Positions 23,475 through 30,651 of a DNA stretch of 64,000 nucleotides are shown piece by piece. This DNA is from JACKAL01 sp964400355. GTDB taxonomy: Bacteria > Bdellovibrionota > Bdellovibrionia > Bdellovibrionales > JAGQZY01. The stretch is from positions 1 through 64,000 of the forward strand of contig CAYNTO010000010.1 in assembly GCA_964400355.1 (NCBI GenBank), written 5' to 3'. The translations under genes were made by a program, and so were the position numbers. The notes below the pieces were generated by a model. It made no database searches. It saw nothing but the letters and a program-made list of their open reading frames with translations, and was not told the DNA's origin. The stretch's first letter is position 1. Each line of letters starts with the position of its first letter.

Positions 23475-24849
23475 TTTGTGTCCCTCCATTTTTTCGAGCA
23501 GCCTTCCACCGGCGATAGAACAGGTGGATGGAGCCGAACACGATCAATAACGAACCCAAGTACTTCACCCAGCGACCTGGGTCATAATTTACCGAAAAGA
23601 TCGACGCCACAGGTTTTCCCGTTTCGTCTTCCTGAAAGGAGGCTTGATAAAATGTAAAGCCCGCATGGTGAAGTGGCTCATTCATCGAGATCTTAATATC
23701 ATTTCCCAAGCCCGGTACGCTGACGACACTTTCGTAACTGCTCGCTCTCATAGTGCCTTGATAGCGACCCACATCAAAATTTTTGAGCGTCATTTTAAAA
23801 TTGAGTGGAATGCGGCGATTGCCGTAGGCCACGATGTACATTTCCGAATCGCCATACAAACGCGCGATGGAGTTGGAGCCAATCCAACCCTCTTGACCTT
23901 TGTAGGAGAACTTAATGGCCGAGGTGGTCTCCGGTGTGGACTGTTCTTTTTTCACAAACTTCACTTCTTGTTTGGCGTGGCGGTGGTACTTGAGCAAACG
24001 GAATTCCAAGTTCATCCAACCTAAATTGAAGTGCGCCCCCGCCTTGGCACGGCCCGAGTTGATCATTCCTTTTTGGCGATCGCTGTAAACTTTGTACTCG
24101 ACCTCGTCGTCATTGAGAGGGCGTAACACCAGTACGTTGCCATCGGTGTATTTGTAATCATCTAATGTCATTACAATACGTGCAGGGCCCAGCGCGGTCT
24201 CAGCCGGTTGGCCGGTTTTAGAAACCAGCCAATCGGTCTGTGCAACTTTGTCGTTAGAAATTTGATAGCGAAGCGCCGGACCGTCGTTGGCTTCTGTCGA
24301 GGCGTTCACCTTGCTGTCGACGAGTGCGTACCGGTAAAAATCAATGATCTGCAGTTCATTGGCTCCCAACGCGATTTTCATCGGCTTGGAAGGACTCGGT
24401 TCGTTTTGCCAAAAGTTGACTGGGTATTCTGCGAGTTTTCGGTAACTTTCCCCGGTGAGTGTGGTGTAGATGAGGAGATCTGTTTCACTCACCATCACCT
24501 GATCGCTCGCCTGACCAATGGGAATGTTCATGGATCCATCAACACCCCAGTAGCGCGTGATGACCGAGCCCCACAGCAATGCAAGAATCCCGACATGCGC
24601 CGAGATAAATCCGATGTGATGCTTTTTCCAAGGGTAACGATCGATAATGACGGCGATGAGATTGATCGCAAAAACTGTAAATATAGTGTACGAAAGCCAG
24701 CTGTGATAAACGGTTTCCTGAGCGATGCGCGCATCCATGTAGCGCGCCTCAACGATGGTTCCCCACGCAACGAGCGTGCCTATCGAGGCGATCACGACCA
24801 CGGCCAATTTGAGAGAGGCTAACGACTTGATTATTTTACGGAATTGCAC
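23455..24849 (-). CDS. resB: Cytochrome c maturation protein ResB/Ccs1 (system II)
   Basis: Partner of CcsA that chaperones apocytochrome and haem. The 464-residue sequence shows the family layout: three N-terminal helices (LASLKLAVVVIASIGTLVAW, LSYTIFTVFAINLIAVIID, HVGILALLWGSVITRYWGVD), a large periplasmic domain, and a last helix (WVKYLGSLLIVFGSIHLFY) before a basic cytosolic tail. The phrase NEPLHHAGFTFYQASFQED near residue 395 is typical for ResB. It is the first gene of resB-ccsA-21551. Inverted repeats CTCCCGC/GCGGGAG in the 70-bp spacer upstream might separate it from the 24921 gene. Confidence 0.93.
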   Translation of the reverse strand: MQFRKIIKSLASLKLAVVVIASIGTLVAWGTIVEARYMDARIAQETVYHSWLSYTIFTVFAINLIAVIIDRYPWKKHHIGFISAHVGILALLWGSVITRYWGVDGSMNIPIGQASDQVMVSETDLLIYTTLTGESYRKLAEYPVNFWQNEPSPSKPMKIALGANELQIIDFYRYALVDSKVNASTEANDGPALRYQISNDKVAQTDWLVSKTGQPAETALGPARIVMTLDDYKYTDGNVLVLRPLNDDEVEYKVYSDRQKGMINSGRAKAGAHFNLGWMNLEFRLLKYHRHAKQEVKFVKKEQSTPETTSAIKFSYKGQEGWIGSNSIARLYGDSEMYIVAYGNRRIPLNFKMTLKNFDVGRYQGTMRASSYESVVSVPGLGNDIKISMNEPLHHAGFTFYQASFQEDETGKPVASIFSVNYDPGRWVKYLGSLLIVFGSIHLFYRRWKAARKNGGTQNASYNV

Positions 24850-24920
24850 TCCCGCACCATAGAGAAATTGGCGGGAGTTGTCAGCCCCTGAAGTTCATGC
24901 CGCAGGGGGCTTAAAAAATT

Positions 24921-27608
24921 CTACAGCCCGGTGAAGAGCAGATTCCAAGGATCATTCCCACGCGATGAAATCCCTGTACCTTCCAGATATTGCACAACTA
25001 TTTGCTGGGCCACCCCGTTAAAGTAGGAAAGCGCCAGTGCGTCTTTGTGCAGACCTGCCAGAGTCGGCGAAAACGTGATCACCACGGAGCACGAGTCGAA
25101 GATCTCGAGAGTCTCTCCGCAGGTGCCTCCTTCGCCTGGAAATTTTCCACCTTTGAACGCAAACGGAGCCTCAAGCAAAGCCGCAGTTTTTAAATTCGTG
25201 GCAACGGTTTTTCCGGTGTTCACAATGGTGATGCTCGTCTCTTGAGTGGACTGCAAATTTGCGGGTCCGAAGGAGTGAACGGTGCCACTGGCCGTCACCA
25301 GTTGCGCAGGTTCCCCGGCTCTGCCACTGATTTCGCGGCTAATCGCAGCGGCGACAATTCCATTTGAATAACTGATATTGAGTGCGGTGTCGTAGGCGCC
25401 ATCATTCTCGGGCGCAAAACTCACGCGCAGTGTGCACGTGGCACCCGCGGAGAGTGTGGAGGAGCAAGTGCCCCCTTTCCCCGGGTACTGGCCACCCACA
25501 AATTGAAACGGCAGGGCGAACTCATTCACTTGAATCGCTGTAGCGGGAACCGCTCCAAGATTGGCCATGGTGAATACGTGTTCCACGGTCGATCCAGGCG
25601 ATACAAACCCAAAATTGAATTTGGGGGCATCACTGAGCGTGAGCACCGCCGGGCTTGCACCACTGGCAATGAGTGTTTTGCTCGCAATCTGTTTTTTTGC
25701 ACCGTCATAGTAGCTGACGTCCACTGTGTCTGAAGAACTGCTTGTCACTGTAGGTGTAAAGCGAACCACAATAGTGCACGTCGCTTTCGGCTGAAGGGTT
25801 TTGTAGCAGGTTCCCGACTTTCCTGGATAGTATCCATTTGCAAACGTAAATGGCGCTGCCATCCCGAGCCCTGTCATATCGGCTATTTGCGAGGAACCGG
25901 TATTGGTCAGAGTGAGTGTCACATCGAGCGAGCTGCCAACGGCAACCACTCCCAGATCGAGAGGTTCAACACCACTCATTGTGAGAATACCCGGCGCTCC
26001 GCCAGTTCCGACTAGCGATCGGGCCGTCATGTTCTCGGTGGCACCATTGGAATAGAATACTTCTAGAGCGTCTTTGAACACGGCCACAGATGTCGGTTGA
26101 AAAACAACAACGAGATTGCAATTGGTATTGGCATCGAGAGCCTCACCGCACGTCCCGCCTTCACCGGGATATTTTCCGCCCTTAAATGCAAACGGTGCCT
26201 CTAGACCCTGTTCGCGAATACCGGTAGCGCGAATGCCGCCCGCATTGCTCATCTGAATAATTGTCTCGCGGCTCGCACCAGCAGTGACGGTTCCAAAATC
26301 GTAGGCCGAAGTGGACGCTCCCGAAATTGTGACGAGCGCCGGGCTTGCACCAACGCCGCTCATGTCCACCGCCGCTTGATCCGCGGAAGTGCCATTGTTG
26401 TACTTCATGATGAGAGTGCTGGAAAACGGTCCGGTGCTGGTGGGAGCAAACTGCACTGCTAAACTGCACTTCGATTTTGCCGCAAGATTCGCCCCGCACG
26501 TTCCACCTTGTCCAGGATAAGTTCCACCGGCAAAAGAAAACGGCGCCGCTAACGCACTAAAGGTCATGGAGAGAGCTTTACCCTCTCCCAAATTAGAAAC
26601 CTCAAACATCAGTGTTCTGCGGCCCCCGACCGCTACGTTCTCAAACGCACCCAGCGAAGTGATTTTCAGGAGTCCCAGTGGCGATTGTGGTGGTTTGGCG
26701 CAGGACACCTGGTAGTCGCCGCTCAGTTCATCAAAGTAAAAAGTAACGGCGTCACCTGTCGCCGGAAATTCACGACGGATGAACAGGTGCTCAAAATCCT
26801 CAAGATTTGATTGCACCTCTGTATAAAGATCGCCGTCTTCTTTAGGCCATGACCACTTGGGCGTCGTCACCGTCGTGGGACTCAACGGCAGTTGCCCACG
26901 GAATTTTGTAAACTGCAGAACCTCTTCGATGTCATTTTTTGGATTTTGAAATTTGTAAAAGTGAAAAGCCACGTCGTCGGGTTTTAGAACGTTGTAGGCC
27001 GTGCATTCGTTGGCATCTTCTGGCACCCCAGCCATGATAGGCTCTAAGGCTACATCCGAAAACAGCACTGCCACGACTTTGCGCCCGCGCTGGAGATCGG
27101 CAGCAGGGTAATGGAATAGGCGAAGCGCTTCGTGAACAATCACCGCGGCTTGGTTCAATGAGTCCATCTGGGTCCACAATGCGCCATGGATCTGCAACTG
27201 ATCGCCTTGACTATCCGCCATGCGCTCAAGCCCGCAACCCGCAGGCAGCACAGCTGTTGTGTCGTTGATTGGTGCCCAAGTGACGTCATCTTGGGAAATC
27301 GTAAATTTATTTTGAACTTTGTCCAACTGTTCGGCCGGAGACATCGGTAGTGTTACACTGGTAAAAAGAACTTCTAACTTTTGCCGAACCTGGAGGAGAG
27401 AATTTTCCAGTGAATCTCCAGCCGTCGAAAAGTTCATTTTATGCAAAGTGCGCCCCTCATACACATCATGCGACTCCACACTGACAACCGCGCCGTCCAC
27501 TCCCCTGCAAACCACGGCGGCCGCCACATCCTCGTTGGCTGCCATCGCCACAAATGGCGCCAGCACACTAAAAACACTACCGATAAAAATATTTTTAAGA
27601 GCACCCAT
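24921..27608 (-). CDS. Secreted protein with five choice-of-anchor D (ASH-like) repeats
   Basis: An 895-residue exported protein. The start chosen, ATG 27608 after GGGGG, gives a signal peptide (MGALKNIFIGSVFSVLAPFV...MA-ANEDV); the frame is open to 27749 but that adds an implausible segment. Residues ~25-320 form a domain I cannot name (VIVHEALRLFHYPAADL has a helix with HExxR-like spacing but no zinc site). After ~340 there are five repeats of ~105 residues, each with a block like YPGxGGTCGxxL...CxLxVxFxPT...G...D.L.xxYxNG and a conserved cysteine pair. Such ASH/anchor D domains are beta-sandwiches of surface proteins. It lies alone between a long inverted repeat and resB. Confidence 0.85.
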   Translation of the reverse strand: MGALKNIFIGSVFSVLAPFVAMAANEDVAAAVVCRGVDGAVVSVESHDVYEGRTLHKMNFSTAGDSLENSLLQVRQKLEVLFTSVTLPMSPAEQLDKVQNKFTISQDDVTWAPINDTTAVLPAGCGLERMADSQGDQLQIHGALWTQMDSLNQAAVIVHEALRLFHYPAADLQRGRKVVAVLFSDVALEPIMAGVPEDANECTAYNVLKPDDVAFHFYKFQNPKNDIEEVLQFTKFRGQLPLSPTTVTTPKWSWPKEDGDLYTEVQSNLEDFEHLFIRREFPATGDAVTFYFDELSGDYQVSCAKPPQSPLGLLKITSLGAFENVAVGGRRTLMFEVSNLGEGKALSMTFSALAAPFSFAGGTYPGQGGTCGANLAAKSKCSLAVQFAPTSTGPFSSTLIMKYNNGTSADQAAVDMSGVGASPALVTISGASTSAYDFGTVTAGASRETIIQMSNAGGIRATGIREQGLEAPFAFKGGKYPGEGGTCGEALDANTNCNLVVVFQPTSVAVFKDALEVFYSNGATENMTARSLVGTGGAPGILTMSGVEPLDLGVVAVGSSLDVTLTLTNTGSSQIADMTGLGMAAPFTFANGYYPGKSGTCYKTLQPKATCTIVVRFTPTVTSSSSDTVDVSYYDGAKKQIASKTLIASGASPAVLTLSDAPKFNFGFVSPGSTVEHVFTMANLGAVPATAIQVNEFALPFQFVGGQYPGKGGTCSSTLSAGATCTLRVSFAPENDGAYDTALNISYSNGIVAAAISREISGRAGEPAQLVTASGTVHSFGPANLQSTQETSITIVNTGKTVATNLKTAALLEAPFAFKGGKFPGEGGTCGETLEIFDSCSVVITFSPTLAGLHKDALALSYFNGVAQQIVVQYLEGTGISSRGNDPWNLLFTGL

Positions 27609-27799
27609 GATTCCCCCACAAATAAAAAGCAGTTTCCAAGCCGATTGCCCACTCATCATCTCTGACCTTTTACCTCTGAAACAAGCAATAACTGAGAAAG
27701 CCAAAATCGACTCCATGAATAAACCGCAGTTCCACCTCAAATGGCCCAAAGATCACGCACCAAATTTAAGATCTGAAATCGTTCCACACCCCTCACTGA
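27609..27799. other. Upstream region of the anchor D protein gene
   Basis: Together with the inverted repeat to its right this makes a 373-bp gap between genes. It probably contains the promoter of the leftward gene. I find no gene, RNA or clear promoter in this part. Confidence 0.3.
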
Positions 27800-27949
27800 G
27801 GTGCAGTCTCCGCTCGGCATTTTACTCATTTGTTTTTTGTGCGGGCTCCACCGAGCGTGACGCGATCGGCATTCGCCGACGGTGGCGCAGGCCAGGATGG
27901 CCGTCCGCACAAAATGCAAATGAGTAAAATGCCGAGCGGAGACTGCACC
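27800..27949. repeat. Long inverted repeat, 33-bp perfect arms plus 10-bp inner stem
   Basis: Bases 27800-27832 are the exact reverse complement of 27917-27949. After a 2-nt interruption the stem continues with TTTTGTGCGG (27835-27844) against CCGCACAAAA (27905-27914). The 60-nt centre contains further hairpins (CCACCG/CGGTGG enclosing TCGGC/GCCGA, and GGCC/GGCC). It lies between the convergent-free ends of the 24921 gene's promoter region and the amidohydrolase stop. ORFs crossing it are artefacts of the repeat. Confidence 0.88.
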
Positions 27950-27981
27950 GACGCTGTAAACAGGAAATGTTCTGATCAAAA

Positions 27982-28800
27982 CTATTTGAAATTGCGAAGT
28001 TCGCGGTGAATGAACTCAAGAGCATTGCCGATTTTAACTTGAGTCTCCACAAATTGCGGACTCATTTTTTTAGTCTCTTCGTTCATGTAAACTTTGCGAT
28101 TGAGTTCCACCTGTAGAGTGTGATGATTGTCTTCCGGGCGACCATACATTTGGGTGATACCGCCGCCAAAATAAGGCCAGTTGTAGGAAACTTTAAACCC
28201 CTGTGCTGAGTATGCAGCGATCACCAGCTCGGTGAAGTCACGACGACAACTCTTTCCGTGAAAATCACTCACCACCACATCGGCCCGCTCTTCGCCAGGA
28301 TCATTGTGCAATCCGGTGCCCATGGACGGCATACTGTGCGCATCCAAATGAAACACCGGGCCCTTACCGTATTCAGCAAATACACTGCGCACTTGATCAT
28401 GAAAGGGCTGATAGTACTTCATCACCAAAAGATCATGCTGATCCGGCGCCATCGCCTCTGCAATCAAGACTTCTCCAATTGTGGTCACACACCAGTGCAG
28501 GCCTTTGGGATGTGTGCCCGCCGGGTTGACGGCGTTTTTTACAGCCTGCGCATCGTAATCACCCGGCAACCGATTGAGATCGATCACATAGCGGTGACAT
28601 TCAGCCTGAATGTAGGGAATGTGTAAGCGTTTTAAGTGATCTGTATAGAGTTTATCAACATAACGGTCCACATCGCGCATGAGATGAGGCTCCGACAGGC
28701 CGTTTAGCCAAGTCGCCTCGGCTGGAATCAACTCGCCCGAATGTGGAATTGTCACAAAAAAAGGTAGAACCTGACCGTCATCGGATTTATGATAAATCAT
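27982..28800 (-). CDS. N-formylglutamate amidohydrolase family protein
   Basis: A 272-residue cytosolic metallohydrolase homologous to HutG-type N-formylglutamate deformylase. Motifs seen: FFVTIPHSGELIP at the N-terminus, RDVDRYVDKLY, AECHRYVIDLNR, FHLDAHSMPS, DVVVSDFHGKSC, and HHTLQVELNRKVYMNEETKK, with the histidine and aspartate residues expected at the metal site. The substrate cannot be told from sequence; no other histidine-utilisation gene is nearby, so assigning it to hut catabolism would be a guess. It is divergent from the adenosyltransferase gene with a 28-bp gap between starts. Confidence 0.85.
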   Translation of the reverse strand: MIYHKSDDGQVLPFFVTIPHSGELIPAEATWLNGLSEPHLMRDVDRYVDKLYTDHLKRLHIPYIQAECHRYVIDLNRLPGDYDAQAVKNAVNPAGTHPKGLHWCVTTIGEVLIAEAMAPDQHDLLVMKYYQPFHDQVRSVFAEYGKGPVFHLDAHSMPSMGTGLHNDPGEERADVVVSDFHGKSCRRDFTELVIAAYSAQGFKVSYNWPYFGGGITQMYGRPEDNHHTLQVELNRKVYMNEETKKMSPQFVETQVKIGNALEFIHRELRNFK

Positions 28801-28828
28801 AGCTCATATTACATCAAAGAGGTGGAGT

Positions 28829-29392
28829 TTGGCATCTACAAAAATCTATACAAAAACTGGCGACAAGGGCACCACCTCCCTCGTGAGTGGAAAACGAATC
28901 GAGAAAGGGGCGCACCGACTCGATGTCTATGGGACAGTGGATGAGCTCAATGCACAGATAGGAATTCTCACCAGTCTGCTCGAAGCGTACGCCTTTCAGG
29001 GCGCCGAAAGGTTCTTAAAGCAAACCCAAAATCATTTGTTCAATGCCGGAAGCCAACTGGCCAATATCGATGCGGAGATCGCCAAGACGCTTCCTCAGAT
29101 CACCAATGAGCATATCAGCGCCATCGAAAAAGAAATCGACACTATGAACAACGAACTGCCGGATCTTAAAAGTTTTATATTGCCCGGGGGAAATATGTTG
29201 GCGGCGCAAGCTCATGTGTTGCGCACCGTTTGCCGCCGCGCTGAGCGGGAAGCGTGCCGATTGGCCGCGCTCGAAGCAGTTCCCGAAACCGTAATCCCCT
29301 ACTTGAATCGTCTGAGCGATTATTTTTTTGTACTGGCGCGATTTTTCAACCGCAATTTGGGCGTTGAAGACGTGCAGTGGGAGAAAAACTGA
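28829..29392 (+). CDS. Cob(I)alamin adenosyltransferase, PduO type
   Basis: Transfers the adenosyl group of ATP to cob(I)alamin to make coenzyme B12. The 187-residue protein has the ATP-binding N-terminus KIYTKTGDKGTTSLVSGKR, RLDVYGTVDELNAQIG, FILPGGNMLAAQAHVLRTVC with the helix RRAEREACRL, and the C-terminal YLNRLSDYFFVLARFFNR. The start is TTG at 28829 with AGAGG about 6 nt upstream; no ATG is available before the conserved motif. The next gene begins 5 bp after its stop, so the two are probably cotranscribed. No other B12 gene is in the window. Confidence 0.92.
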   Translation: MASTKIYTKTGDKGTTSLVSGKRIEKGAHRLDVYGTVDELNAQIGILTSLLEAYAFQGAERFLKQTQNHLFNAGSQLANIDAEIAKTLPQITNEHISAIEKEIDTMNNELPDLKSFILPGGNMLAAQAHVLRTVCRRAEREACRLAALEAVPETVIPYLNRLSDYFFVLARFFNRNLGVEDVQWEKN

Positions 29393-29396
29393 GTCT

Positions 29397-30509
29397 ATGC
29401 TGCAACTGATTCAAGCGGAAGAACGACATTCAGAGCTGCTCAAAAAGTTTTTTGAACAACAGATCATCTCAGGACACGTGAACTATTCCGTTCGCCGCAC
29501 CAATAGTTTCTTTGATAACTACCGCCTACTCACTGATGATTTTGTTACAATTATGTTGATGGATGGCGACGAACTTGTCGGAGCGGCGTCGATATTGTTT
29601 ATTAAAGGCTACGTCAACCGCCAAGAACAGTTGTTCGGCTATTTATGTGATCTGCGCATTTCTCAAACCCGCAAAGCTGTGCAAAATTGGACGGAATATT
29701 TTATTCCCTACTACTACAAGACCATCGAAGCGAAGAACTGCAAATACGTGTTCACCTGCATCGAGCAATTTGAAAACCAGGCTTACAATGCCTTGATCCG
29801 GCCCCGCCGCCTCAAGCGCAATCTTCCTCACTACTACCTCATGCGTAAACTCAATTTGGTGTTCTTCCTCGGTCGCTGGCCGTGGTCTCCAAATCCTATT
29901 CCGGCCATTCGTATCAGTCATGCCTGGGAATCCGACCTGGAAGAGCTGAGCGACTACATGATGCAACGAAAAGTGGGGAGCCGTATATTCATCAATACAG
30001 ATAAAGAACGCCTGCTCGATCGTTTTAGAACATGGCCTAATTTTTCGGTGAGTAATTTTTTAATCGCGCGCAATTACAAAAACGAAATCATTGGCTGCAT
30101 GGCGCCCTGGAACAACAGTGGAGTTCAGCAGTACGTCGTGCGCGGCTACTCACCGGAGGCGGAACTTTTGCGGGGCACACTCGACATCACCTCTACCTTG
30201 CGCATGACCCATTTTATGCCTCAGGTGAATCAGCCATTTCAGCTCAAATATATCACTCACTGTGCGGTAGATAATCCCGAAGTGTTTTACTCGATGATTT
30301 GTCGGGCCTATGCCGAATCTCAGCGCGGTGAAATTCTTGTTCACACGAATTATTTTGGGGATTTTCACACCCGCGCTCCACTTTCGTTCATGACGACCAA
30401 ACTGCCGTTTGGCTACTACTCTGTATTTTCCCCAGAGGAAGAACTCCCCTCTTTTCTAAAACCAAATCCCTTTGCGGCCCCTCCCGATTTTAATTTAGTG
30501 CATCTCTAG
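29397..30509 (+). CDS. GNAT-like N-acetyltransferase family protein (tentative)
   Basis: A 370-residue soluble protein. The first half resembles a GNAT fold: RRTNSFFDNYRLLTDDFVTI, then strands MDGDELVGAASILFI and FGYLCDLRIS in the position of the acceptor/acetyl-CoA strands, followed by a helix and YKTIEAKNCKYVFTCIEQF. The second half repeats some of this pattern (FLIARNYKNEIIGCMAPW), suggesting a duplicated or tandem GNAT fold. No clear acetyl-CoA Q/RxxGxG/A loop is visible, so activity is uncertain. The start ATG 29397 (MLQLIQAEER) is taken as it lies 5 bp after the adenosyltransferase stop; the frame extends upstream but overlaps that gene. Confidence 0.6.
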   Translation: MLQLIQAEERHSELLKKFFEQQIISGHVNYSVRRTNSFFDNYRLLTDDFVTIMLMDGDELVGAASILFIKGYVNRQEQLFGYLCDLRISQTRKAVQNWTEYFIPYYYKTIEAKNCKYVFTCIEQFENQAYNALIRPRRLKRNLPHYYLMRKLNLVFFLGRWPWSPNPIPAIRISHAWESDLEELSDYMMQRKVGSRIFINTDKERLLDRFRTWPNFSVSNFLIARNYKNEIIGCMAPWNNSGVQQYVVRGYSPEAELLRGTLDITSTLRMTHFMPQVNQPFQLKYITHCAVDNPEVFYSMICRAYAESQRGEILVHTNYFGDFHTRAPLSFMTTKLPFGYYSVFSPEEELPSFLKPNPFAAPPDFNLVHL

Positions 30510-30540
30510 GCGCGAAAACGTTCCGTTTCCCCGTGGCGAG

Positions 30541-30651
30541 CAGTGTCTCTCTACGAGACAGGTTTCGTCTCAAACCTAGAGGACTATTCCGGCAAAGGTC
30601 TCGAAATTGGTCGAAAATTCAAGGTCGCACAGAGGACTCCGATAAATTGGT
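30541..30651 (+). promoter_or_regulatory. Structured leader upstream of the NHL/PKD lipoprotein gene
   Basis: Two hairpins, TGTCTC/GAGACA (30544-30560) and GGTTT/AAACC (30561-30576), compete with an alternative pairing GAGAC (30555-30559) with GTCTC (30567-30571). AGAGGACT occurs twice (30578-30585 and 30631-30638), the second copy near the expected ribosome-binding region. Possible regulatory leader; unproven. Confidence 0.3.

Noticed and set aside
27319..27927. 202-codon plus-strand ORF opposite the start of the anchor D gene
   Set aside because: It is antisense to coding sequence and runs through the inverted repeat; composition is atypical.
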